This document shows, piece after piece, positions 1 through 8,068 of a stretch of DNA of 64,000 nt (positions within the stretch are counted from its first letter, which is position 1; every line of letters starts with the position of its first letter). A program made the position numbers and the translations under genes. The notes under the pieces were generated by a model. The model was given only the letters and a program-made list of their open reading frames with translations. It had not been told where the DNA came from and ran no database searches. Origin of the DNA: Sulfitobacter sp. DSM 110093 (lineage in GTDB: Bacteria; Pseudomonadota; Alphaproteobacteria; Rhodobacterales; Rhodobacteraceae); NCBI RefSeq assembly GCF_022788715.1, contig NZ_CP085167.1, positions 2,803,001 to 2,867,000 on the forward strand, written 5' to 3'.

Positions 1-698
1 GCAGTGATACTGCAACCGCTCCGATAGCCGCCTGCTGTTCAAATCCAACGTTGTGTTGTTTCGTCTGCAATTGAAGGCAGCCGAACCCAAAGCATTGACT
101 GAGGCGGATACGGAACGCGCAACACCCCCCCCTTTCGCCTTTAGAAATGGACCTTCGTAGAGGAGACAGCGAAGGTCGGGGTCCGCTTTCGGCCCTTTAG
201 TGCCGTTCGCTGCATCACCTGATGCCGCGCTGCAGTTTGCCCGAAGCGGACATTGGCAACGGAACGCAGCATTGTTGGTTGCAAGAGCTCGACTTGGATC
301 CTGTTTCACAGGCTTGAGCGAAATTAAAATTGAACGATAATACGCATGCGCTTTCAAGAGCAGAATCCACCCGTCTTCACGGTCGGCCCTTACAGCCGTA
401 CACGCTCATCCCGCACTGCTACGGTACGGCCCGTGGAACCGGACTTTCGCTATGGTGCTGCAATGGCCGTTTCTGCCTTGTGACTAAGCACCGATACTGA
501 CTGGATGGTCAAAGTTCAAATTAGAACTTTCAAGCGCAGAATATACGCATTTACAACACGGAAGTGTCGCAACTCCTCGAAGGCAAAGGCAGGCGGCGTT
601 TGTTAAATTGTCGAAAAGAGCAGGTTTCAAGAGGGAATAGATCGATATTGAGCAAGACGCGGAATCATCAGCGCGGCGTCTTACTGTATCCACCCTTC
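1..698. other. 698 bp without a recognisable gene
   Basis: No reading frame here resembles a protein family, and short frames overlap each other on both strands. Two inverted repeats are visible. One is a perfect 8-bp stem (GACCTTCG at 150-157 with CGAAGGTC at 170-177). The second pairs GTCCGCTTTCGG near 181 with CCGAAGCGGAC ending near 251, with one bulged base. They could be folded RNA, repeat debris or a decayed mobile-element end; the sequence alone does not decide. Confidence 0.5.
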
Positions 699-1694
699 TT
701 ACTCCGCGGATGCGACCCGGAAACCGCAATGTCCGGTCGAGCTGTCAGGGTCGTTCGCGTTGCGGGAGTGAACGTGATAGCGATCACAATAGCTTTCATG
801 ACAAAGGTATGATCCACCGCGCTGAATGCGAGGGTTTGCTGCTTTGATATTCCCCGCAATACGGATCGGGTCTACCAGCGGAATGCGCTTTGCCTCAGGC
901 AGTGCGCCAAAGCAGTCGGCGACCCATTCCCAGACGTTGCCTGTCATGTTGTAAAGGCCAAAAGCGTTCGGCGCGAAGGCATCAGCCGGTGCTGTACCCA
1001 GCCATCCGTCTTCCGCCGTGTTGGTTCGCGGGAACTCACCCTGAAAGGTGTTCATCGCATGGTGCCCCCCAGGCATCATCTCGTTTCCCCAAGGAAACCG
1101 CTGGCGTACATGCCCACCACGCGCAGCCCGTTCCCATTGTGCTTCCGAGGGAAGGATCAACCCCGACCATTTGCAATAGGCGACCGCGTCGTGCCAGGCA
1201 ACATGGACTACTGGATGATCCTCACGGCCGGCGATACTGCTGCCCGGCCCTTCGGGGGCACACCAGCATGCCCCGTCCACACGCCGCCACCAAGGCAGGT
1301 TCGGCGGGCTTTCAGGCCAGTCGGAGGGCTCATCCAGCAGAAGGTGGAACACGAAACTCCAACCCTCGCGTTCCGCCACAGTGCGATAACCCGTCGCGTC
1401 GACGAACCGTTGGTATTGCCGGTTCGTCACAGAGGTTGGTGCCATCCGGTAAGGAGACAGCTTTACCTTGCGCCGGGGGCTATCGAGATCGGCCTCAAAG
1501 CGCGACCGGCGGGAGCCCATCTCAAAAATGCCACCAGCAATCGGCACGAGACCCGCCCGGAGTTCGTCACGTTCCGCCGCCGAGGCGTTCGGAACCTCCT
1601 TCGCGGCCAAGTGGAATTCAGCTTCGCGCGAGGCAGAGCGATCCGCCCCTTCGCTTCGTCTGGCACCGCAGCAAGTTTTCTTCTCGCCTTCCAT
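699..1694 (-). CDS. Formylglycine-generating enzyme (sulfatase-modifying factor)
   Basis: This protein should oxidise the active-site cysteine of a sulfatase to formylglycine, the catalytic residue of type I sulfatases. The C-terminal signature RGGSYLCHESYC carries two cysteines five residues apart (about Cys298 and Cys303), matching the redox/copper-binding pair of human SUMF1 (Cys336/Cys341). The FGE-sulfatase fold is supported by GGIFEMGS near residue 55, SVTNRQYQRFV, HPVVHVAWHDAVAYCKW, LPSEAQWERAARGG and NVWEWVAD. No signal peptide, so it is cytoplasmic. A GTG at 1697 directly precedes the ATG at 1694; I prefer ATG. It lies 262 bp downstream of a cysteine-type sulfatase on the same strand, the obvious client. 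Confidence 0.93.
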   Translation of the reverse strand: MEGEKKTCCGARRSEGADRSASREAEFHLAAKEVPNASAAERDELRAGLVPIAGGIFEMGSRRSRFEADLDSPRRKVKLSPYRMAPTSVTNRQYQRFVDATGYRTVAEREGWSFVFHLLLDEPSDWPESPPNLPWWRRVDGACWCAPEGPGSSIAGREDHPVVHVAWHDAVAYCKWSGLILPSEAQWERAARGGHVRQRFPWGNEMMPGGHHAMNTFQGEFPRTNTAEDGWLGTAPADAFAPNAFGLYNMTGNVWEWVADCFGALPEAKRIPLVDPIRIAGNIKAANPRIQRGGSYLCHESYCDRYHVHSRNANDPDSSTGHCGFRVASAE

Positions 1695-1956
1695 CACGCG
1701 CCTCTTTCCGTCAATTTCGTAGCACCGCTGGCATCGCGAAGCGGCTATTTGTCGTCACCAAGGATGGTGGTCTCGGCACTGCATATCTGCAGTTTCAGCC
1801 GGCCTTCAATGCGAAGGCCGGCACCGCCCCAATCAAATCCTGCTACCTTCAGAAGGTGGTCACCCGTTTCTGAAGCTTGGCGAAGCTGCGGCTAGAACAG
1901 CACCATCACGCCCGACAGAACCTGATTGTAGCGTCACAAGAGTTCGGCCTGTGCTG

Positions 1957-3480
1957 TCACTCCGCGGCCTTCACCGGCATGTGACGGAAGGCCCATTCGT
2001 TGTACCCTTCATGCCCGCGGTACCACGGAACACTCTCTCCGGGCGCTTCACCATGGTTCCAGTTCGGCGCGACACCCTTGCTGTTGGCCTCATGGATCAA
2101 CAGCCGGCGGCGACGATCCTTCATGATACATTCCCACATCGCGGTGCTGTCCCATTTCGCACGAGCCTCGTCAGCAAAGGCTTCAATGATTTCCGTGTAC
2201 TCTGGATCATCAGCCAAATTCTGGCGTTCGTCCGGGTCTGCCTCCACATCAAACAGCATCAGTGGGTCAACGTCCGAATGAATGTACTTGAACCGGCCAC
2301 GGCGGATCATCAGGATTGGTGCCGGTGTCGCCTCGGCCAGGTATTCTGCATAGACCGTGCGATCCTCGGGGATCTCGCGATCACCCAAAAACGGCGTTAG
2401 ATCGTCGCCATCCAGCTCCTCGATCGGGCTGGTCCAACCCGAGCCTTCGGCAAGCCCCATAAACGTGGGCAGCAGATCGACAAGCGACGTCACGCCAGCA
2501 ACCCGTTTGCCATCATATCCGGGTGCCGCAATGATCAGCGGCACGCGCAGCGAGGGTTCGTAGAAATGCTTCTTGAACCACATTCCCCGTTCGCCAAGCA
2601 TCTCACCGTGATCCGAGGTGAAGACAATGGCGGTGTTGTCCGCTTGTCCGGTTGCCTCGAGCACCTCCATCAGTTCGCCGACCTTGTCATCCACATAACT
2701 GATCGACCCGTAATAGGCGCGACGGGCACGAATGACGTCTTCAGTTGGGAAATCGACCCCCAACATTGAGAAGTTGCTGAGCAACCGCGCAGAATGCGGG
2801 TCATGCTCGGTCTCGCTTAGGGCGCCGACGCGGGGCATCGGAATATCGCAATCTTCATACAGTGCCCAATGCTCGGGGCGACAGAAGAACGGATCGTGGG
2901 GATGGGTCCAGGATACCTGTAGGAAGAAGGGGCGCTTATCCTTTTCGTCGCGGGCCATATCGTAAAGATATTGGATCGACTCATAAGTAACGCGATCATC
3001 ATAATCCATTTGAACGGTGCGTTCGGCCACTCCCGATGCCGTGACGCCGCGCGTATCGTTTGTCTCGCTCGGTTTCATCCCGCCTTCGCGGGGTACCCAA
3101 GAAAAGTCTGCCGGATAGACATCGGCGGTCAAGCGGCGTTCGAACCCATGGAACTGATCTGGACCGATAAAGTGCATCTTGCCGGCCAGTGCGGTGCGGT
3201 ACCCCGCTCCGCGTAGGTAATGGGCATAGGTCGGTGCTGAGGCCGGTAGTTCGGCGGCGTTATCCCAAGCACCGATGTTCGAGCAAAGTTTGCCTGTAGC
3301 CATCGAGGCCCGCGACGGTGCGCAAAGCGGATAGTTGCAATAGGCCCTTTCGAATACCGCCCCCCGCTGCGCCAGCGCGTCAATGTTAGGCGCATGGCAA
3401 AATCCATTGCCATAGGCACCCAACGCTTCGGCCATCAATTGATCGACCTGAATGAACAGGATATTCGTTTTTTCTGTCAT
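1957..3480 (-). CDS. betC: Choline-sulfatase (BetC-type, cysteine sulfatase)
   Basis: Predicted to hydrolyse choline-O-sulfate to choline and sulfate. The sulfatase signature CAPSRAS (Cys near residue 53 from the chosen start) supplies the cysteine to be converted to formylglycine, and TNILFIQVDQL gives the N-terminal metal-binding aspartate. PTYAHYLRGAGYRTALAGKM, FIGPDQFHGFERRLT and DVYPADFSW are, as I recall, particular to BetC rather than generic arylsulfatases. TSDHGEMLGERG is the second metal/substrate segment. No signal peptide: the enzyme is cytoplasmic and needs the adjacent importer. A frame opens at 3495, but ATG 3480 has an AAGGG ribosome site about 7 nt upstream. About 507 aa, normal for the family. 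Confidence 0.9.
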   Translation of the reverse strand: MTEKTNILFIQVDQLMAEALGAYGNGFCHAPNIDALAQRGAVFERAYCNYPLCAPSRASMATGKLCSNIGAWDNAAELPASAPTYAHYLRGAGYRTALAGKMHFIGPDQFHGFERRLTADVYPADFSWVPREGGMKPSETNDTRGVTASGVAERTVQMDYDDRVTYESIQYLYDMARDEKDKRPFFLQVSWTHPHDPFFCRPEHWALYEDCDIPMPRVGALSETEHDPHSARLLSNFSMLGVDFPTEDVIRARRAYYGSISYVDDKVGELMEVLEATGQADNTAIVFTSDHGEMLGERGMWFKKHFYEPSLRVPLIIAAPGYDGKRVAGVTSLVDLLPTFMGLAEGSGWTSPIEELDGDDLTPFLGDREIPEDRTVYAEYLAEATPAPILMIRRGRFKYIHSDVDPLMLFDVEADPDERQNLADDPEYTEIIEAFADEARAKWDSTAMWECIMKDRRRRLLIHEANSKGVAPNWNHGEAPGESVPWYRGHEGYNEWAFRHMPVKAAE

Positions 3481-3497
3481 GCCGAACCCTTTCAAGG

Positions 3498-4466
3498 TTA
3501 TTTTTGTCTCGGTGCGATGGCCGTTTTGCCATCGTCGTGGCTTGCCTCTGGCTTGCTGCCAAAGAGCCCGGTGACCAGGCCTACCGGACCGGACTCATAC
3601 CACCGCTTGTGACCCCGATCTCGAGAGGGCTGCCCTAGGCTTTGGCTGATACGGTCAATCATGATAGCCAAGAACACGATCCCCAACCCGCCAACCGAGG
3701 CGAGCCCCATGTCCAAGCGCCCAATGCCCCGCAGCACCATTTGCCCCAGCCCTGTGACTGAGATCATGGATGCCACGACAACCATAGACAGGGCCATCAT
3801 GATCGTCTGGTTCACGCCCGCCATGATCGTCGGCATTGCGAGCGGCAATTCGATTTTCCACAGCGTTTGGCGTTGCGTGGCGCCAAAAGCGCGCGCCGCT
3901 TCTACCATGTCGGAACGGACCTGCCGAATTCCCAAATTGGTCAGACGAACCAAAGGCGGTAATGCATAGATGAACGTGACGATCACCCCCGAGACGTTGC
4001 CAATGGAAAACAGCATAACCACGGGCACCAAATACACGAATGAAGGGATCGTCTGCATCAGGTCAAGCGCCGGACGCATCCAGTTCCACACCCTTTCAGA
4101 TCGTGCCGAGGCGACACCTAACGGCAGGCCGACCAAGGCGCAAAAGAACACACAAGTCAGCACGATCGAAAGGGTCGTCATGCTTTCTTCCCACGCCCCC
4201 ATCAGCCCGATGGCCAGCATCGAAAGCGTAGCAACCGTTGCCACCCTGCGCCCTCCGGCCTGCCATGCGATCAACGTGATCAAGAACAGGATCAACAAAT
4301 CCGGTGCTCCGGTCAGCCCGTCTTCCAAAGCGGACAGCACCACGTCAAATGGCACCTTTATGGCCTGAAAGACAAAACGGAAGTCTGACACAAGCCATTG
4401 CAAGAGATTGTCGATCCATGCGCCTACCGGCACCCATTCGGTATCGAATATATTCCACAAATTCAT
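3498..4466 (-). CDS. proW: ProW-like betaine/choline-type ABC permease
   Basis: Inner-membrane permease of a quaternary-amine importer, 322 aa with several hydrophobic segments between about residues 55 and 290. The EAA loop that contacts the ATPase reads EAARAFGATQRQTLWKIELP, and the TIPSFVYLVPVVMLF stretch is typical of ProW/OpuAB. It starts one base into the stop of the upstream ATPase gene and ends 17 bp before betC, so ATPase, permease and sulfatase should be co-transcribed. Association with BetC suggests choline-O-sulfate as a substrate, though glycine betaine or choline cannot be excluded. Confidence 0.88.
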   Translation of the reverse strand: MNLWNIFDTEWVPVGAWIDNLLQWLVSDFRFVFQAIKVPFDVVLSALEDGLTGAPDLLILFLITLIAWQAGGRRVATVATLSMLAIGLMGAWEESMTTLSIVLTCVFFCALVGLPLGVASARSERVWNWMRPALDLMQTIPSFVYLVPVVMLFSIGNVSGVIVTFIYALPPLVRLTNLGIRQVRSDMVEAARAFGATQRQTLWKIELPLAMPTIMAGVNQTIMMALSMVVVASMISVTGLGQMVLRGIGRLDMGLASVGGLGIVFLAIMIDRISQSLGQPSRDRGHKRWYESGPVGLVTGLFGSKPEASHDDGKTAIAPRQK

Positions 4467-5530
4467 CAGGTTTCATCCTTTCCGGCAAGCGCGGACAATG
4501 CAGCGCCCACCGTCACACAGCCCAGTGTGGCGCCGCCTTCGGTCACGGCTATCGGCGTTTGATCCTCAGCAAATTTTGCAAGAACCTCGTTCAGCGGTGT
4601 GTCGGGCGCGATACTGCGCCCGGCAGTGTCGGCACCGTGGGTGTCCATAATCTGGCGCGCTGTGATGAAGCCGCCCTTCGGCACGTTTTCCACAAAATCG
4701 GCAACGTAATCATTGGCCGGCGCGGTGACGATGTCTTCCGCCGTTCCAGTCTGAACGATTTCGCCATCTTTCATGATGGCGATGCGGTCACCCATGCGGA
4801 TGGCCTCGTCCAGATCGTGGGTGATGAAAATGGTGGTCTTGCCCAACTTACGCGAAAGGTCGAGAAATTGGTTCTGCAGTTGGCGTCGGATCAGAGGATC
4901 GAGCGCGGAAAACGGCTCGTCCATCAGTAGGATATCGGGATCGGCGGCCAATGCACGCGCCAGTCCGACGCGCTGCTGCATGCCGCCCGACAGCTCATTG
5001 GGATATTGGTCAGCCCAATCGACAAGCTCCATGTCGGTAAGGGCAGCCAGCGCCCGCTCGCGTCGTTCAGCCTTGGGAACGCCACGCACTTCCAGCCCGA
5101 AACCCACGGTTTCGACCAGCGTGCGGTGTGGCCACAGCGCCATATGCTGAAACACCATGCCGATTTTTTCAGCCCGAAGCGTGTTTAGCGCCGTTTCATC
5201 CATCGTATCCACCCGGTCGCCCGCCACGTGGATTTCACCAGCCGTCGGGTCGATCAGGCGATTGATGTGACGCACCAGCGTGGATTTACCCGAGCCGGAC
5301 AGACCCATTATGCAAAAGATTTCGCCCTCATAGACCTCAAAGCTCGCGTCGCGTACGCCAACGACACAATCAAAACGATCGCGCAGCTCGTCCTTGCTTA
5401 GCCCTTCGTCGCGGGCGGCACGTAGAGCCTCATCGGCCCGGTCGCCGAACATTTTCCAGACACCGTTGCAAGCGACACGGGGTTGCCTATCGCCACCCCG
5501 TGCGCCGTTTCCTTGTAGATCACTACTCAC
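4466..5530 (-). CDS. proV: ProV-like betaine/choline-type ABC ATPase
   Basis: ATPase energising the importer. Visible motifs are Walker A GLSGSGKST, Q-loop VFQHMALWPH, signature LSGGMQQRVGLARAL, Walker B ILLMDEPFSALDP and switch histidine FITHD. The region before Walker A (WKMFG, then a charged helix, then VVGVRDASFEV) is the extended ProV/OpuAA N-terminus. The C-terminal ~70 residues look like a shortened CBS-type tail. The start is GTG at 5530, overlapping the stop of the binding-protein gene as GTGA, which indicates translational coupling. Confidence 0.9.
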   Translation of the reverse strand: MSSDLQGNGARGGDRQPRVACNGVWKMFGDRADEALRAARDEGLSKDELRDRFDCVVGVRDASFEVYEGEIFCIMGLSGSGKSTLVRHINRLIDPTAGEIHVAGDRVDTMDETALNTLRAEKIGMVFQHMALWPHRTLVETVGFGLEVRGVPKAERRERALAALTDMELVDWADQYPNELSGGMQQRVGLARALAADPDILLMDEPFSALDPLIRRQLQNQFLDLSRKLGKTTIFITHDLDEAIRMGDRIAIMKDGEIVQTGTAEDIVTAPANDYVADFVENVPKGGFITARQIMDTHGADTAGRSIAPDTPLNEVLAKFAEDQTPIAVTEGGATLGCVTVGAALSALAGKDET

Positions 5531-6525
5531 TTTGCAGCCGCGCGCGCTGTTTCAAGCCAGCTGTCGACCGAGCCGCGGTTGTCCGCGATCCAATCTTCGG
5601 CCTGCTTGCGGAAATCCTCCGCGCTATCCTCGCCGTTGCGGATCCGGACTTGGACCGCGTTCACGTCGGACAAGGGGATTTGCACCTGTTCCATAAAGGT
5701 CGCTGCTGCCGGGTTTGCTTCGGCAAAGTCACGGTTGGCGAGGATATAGATGTCGTTCATTGCAAATCCGGGGTTTGATCCGTCTTCAAGTTCGGTGCTC
5801 CCGTCGGGATCACCGGGAATCGCAGAATAGGGCACATCCAACTGCACCGTGTCTTCACCGGGTTTCAGCACGTCACCGACCCAGTTAGGCGTCCATGTAT
5901 AGTAAAGGATGGGACTGCCATTCTCATGGCGTGCGATCGCATCCGCGATAATCGCGAAATAGCTCCCCTGATCGTGCTGAACCGTGTCGCGCAGATCAAA
6001 CTCCTCAAGATGATGCTCGATCACAGTCTCACAGCCCCAGCCGGGATTGCAGCCGGCCAGATTGGCGCGGCCGTCGCCATCGCTGTCGAACAGCGCGGCG
6101 ATCTTGGGGTCTTTTAAATCACCCAAGCTCTTAATGTCATATTCCTCGGCCGTGGCCTTATCGATGTAATACCCTTGACCTGCACCAGTGGTGATTGGCC
6201 CCATGCGCACCATGGTGTCTTCGGCACCCGCACGATCATAGTAGGCGTCGTGCAGCGGCTTCCAGTTGTTGGCTGTGAAGTCTGCGTCGCCTTGACCGAC
6301 GGCCAGGTGAAGCACCGGAAAGTCAGCCTCGCGTATATCGTTAATTTCATAACCAAGTTCACCAAGACCCAGTGCGACGACTTGGTTCCACAGCCAAGCA
6401 TTGACCGGAGTCGCCTTAATCGGGTGAACGCTGACACCCTCGCCGGGCATATCCTGAGCGGCAGCTGTTGTGGCCAAAAGCATGGAAGTGGTTAGCGCGC
6501 AAATATTCGAAATCGGACGGATCAT
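5527..6525 (-). CDS. proX: ProX-like periplasmic binding protein
   Basis: Secreted substrate-binding subunit of the ABC system, 332 aa. It has a Sec signal peptide of about 23 residues ending TTAAAQ. VSVHPIKATPVNAWLWNQVV, FTANNWKPLHDAYYDRAG and ILYYTWTPNWVGDVL fit the ProX/OpuAC glycine-betaine-binding family, in which aromatic residues form the cage for a quaternary ammonium group. First gene of the operon; GGAGG lies about 7 nt before the ATG. Substrate may be choline sulfate given the downstream BetC, but this is inferred from context. Confidence 0.88.
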   Translation of the reverse strand: MIRPISNICALTTSMLLATTAAAQDMPGEGVSVHPIKATPVNAWLWNQVVALGLGELGYEINDIREADFPVLHLAVGQGDADFTANNWKPLHDAYYDRAGAEDTMVRMGPITTGAGQGYYIDKATAEEYDIKSLGDLKDPKIAALFDSDGDGRANLAGCNPGWGCETVIEHHLEEFDLRDTVQHDQGSYFAIIADAIARHENGSPILYYTWTPNWVGDVLKPGEDTVQLDVPYSAIPGDPDGSTELEDGSNPGFAMNDIYILANRDFAEANPAAATFMEQVQIPLSDVNAVQVRIRNGEDSAEDFRKQAEDWIADNRGSVDSWLETARAAAK

Positions 6526-6636
6526 CGGAAGCCTCCGTTGGTTGTTGTAGTAATTTATACTGTGAGCGACAGGTTAAGGCTCTTCCCCGACCCATTCCAG
6601 TTGCGATCTACGTAGCGGTGCGTTAACCAAATCGTT
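6526..6636. promoter_or_regulatory. Divergent proX/lysR promoter region
   Basis: A 111-bp gap separates the divergent binding-protein and LysR genes, the usual arrangement in which a LysR regulator controls both. An AT-rich TATAAATTAC stretch lies on the minus strand (around 6549-6558) and may be the -10 of the transport operon. I do not see a convincing -35 or a clear T-N11-A operator, so the sites are not assigned. Confidence 0.4.
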
Positions 6637-7587
6637 ATGGCAAATCCTTCTGATCATGCTCATTTCTTGCGTCATCTCGTTGTCTTTTCTACCGCCTGCC
6701 GAGCTGAAAACTTCAGCCGTGCCGCCGAGGAGCTTGGGGTATCGCGAGTGGCCGTCAGTCGTCAGATTGCCGATCTTGAGGCACATCTGGACACCCCGCT
6801 TTTCGAACGCGGACACCGCACCGTCCACGCGACAGCGGCAGGCCTCGCGCTAGATAGCGTTATAACACCTGCTTTGGTGGACGTTACCGAAGCTTTGGAC
6901 CGGTTGCGCAGCCCTGATGGGATCCGTCGGCTAAAGGTGACCGTCACATCGGCATTTGCAAACTACTGGCTGATGCCACGGCTGGCGGAATTTTCCGAGC
7001 AGCGCCCAGATATCGAGATCGATCTGGCTGTGTCGGACCGCTATCTTAATCTGGAAGCCGAGGCGATTGATCTGGCGATTCGATATGCGCCCGAAGAGCC
7101 ACCCGGGGCGCGCTTTATGACACAGGAGTCGATCCTGCCAGTTTGGAGCCCAGACTATCCTGCACAGACAGCGCTAGAAACACCTAAGGATCTGCTATCT
7201 GAACGGTTGATGCATCTGAGCGGCCTGTACCGCCCGGAGGCCAAGTGGGAGAACTGGTTCAGCGTGCGCGGGATGGAATTGCCTGCTGACCCCCAAGGGC
7301 TTCAGTTCAACAGCTACTTCACGATGCTGCAGGCAGCCTTGGAGGGGCATGGTGTTGCGCTGGCAGGCAACCCGTTAGTCGAACGATTTCTGGCTGATGG
7401 GCGATTGAAACGGATGAACGGGGTCAGTCCGTTGGCGCGCGACACCTACTGGCTGGTGGTGCGAACCGATGAGCGTCCCGAAACCGCAGCGTTCGCCGAT
7501 TGGATCATGCGCCATTTTTCGACCGGTGCCACGCAGGCAGCCGATACGCATCTGGCTTTAGCCCCCCAAGGCGACCGGGCGCTATAA
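6637..7587 (+). CDS. LysR-family regulator of the choline-sulfate locus
   Basis: Transcription factor of 316 aa. The N-terminal winged HTH is clear: FSRAAEELGVSRVAVSRQIADLE followed by LFERGHR, residues ~20-60. The effector-binding domain has the GcvA-like spacing (ANYWLMPRLAEFSEQRPDIEIDL; DLAIRYAPEEPPG; LQAALEGHGVALAGNPLV). It is divergent from the proX-proV-proW-betC operon, matching choline-sulfate-utilisation regulators next to betC in other Proteobacteria. Likely inducer: choline sulfate or choline (inference). Confidence 0.85.
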   Translation: MANPSDHAHFLRHLVVFSTACRAENFSRAAEELGVSRVAVSRQIADLEAHLDTPLFERGHRTVHATAAGLALDSVITPALVDVTEALDRLRSPDGIRRLKVTVTSAFANYWLMPRLAEFSEQRPDIEIDLAVSDRYLNLEAEAIDLAIRYAPEEPPGARFMTQESILPVWSPDYPAQTALETPKDLLSERLMHLSGLYRPEAKWENWFSVRGMELPADPQGLQFNSYFTMLQAALEGHGVALAGNPLVERFLADGRLKRMNGVSPLARDTYWLVVRTDERPETAAFADWIMRHFSTGATQAADTHLALAPQGDRAL

Positions 7588-8068
7588 ACTTCAGCTCAAC
7601 CGCGCCCTCGCACAGGTGCTTCTTTGATCGTACTGTATCAAACGCCCGTTCGGCGATACGGCGAGATAGGACAGCAATAGTACTGTCTATATTCCCTCAG
7701 TCATTGCGTAAAAGCGGCGTAGCAACTGCTTGCTTGAACTCCATTTAGACCATGGAGCGGTTTGTTGCACAAATCTGGGGACATGTCCCTCACTGGTCCC
7801 TCATTCAGACCTCGGTGTATGGCCCCTTTGATCGAGAATAGTGCTCGGTTGGATGGCGGCTATTACAGTCGGCACGGAATGCGTTCGCACGTGCGGCGAA
7901 CTTCGGCTCTCCGCCCCATATGTCCCACGCCCCTAAGGCGTACAAGGCGATCACAGGCATAGGAAACACGACTTTTCTATCGCCGGCCTCTGAACGCACC
8001 GCTACTAATTATTGGATAAAGTCGCTCTGCGTATTTGACAGATCAATACTTGGGTCATACTTGATTGA
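7588..8068. other. 481-bp gene-free gap before the TniQ gene
   Basis: No supportable gene. Around 7759-7777 there is a short palindromic run, TTTGTTGCACAAA, resembling the outer end of some insertion sequences, followed by GC-poor sequence with no transposase frame. It may be a relic of an IS or only chance. Base composition is lower in GC than the gene blocks further right. Confidence 0.4.

Noticed and set aside
7759..7777. Insertion-sequence end near the TTTGTTGCACAAA palindrome
   Set aside because: No partner end, no transposase frame and no target duplication, so not called as a mobile element.
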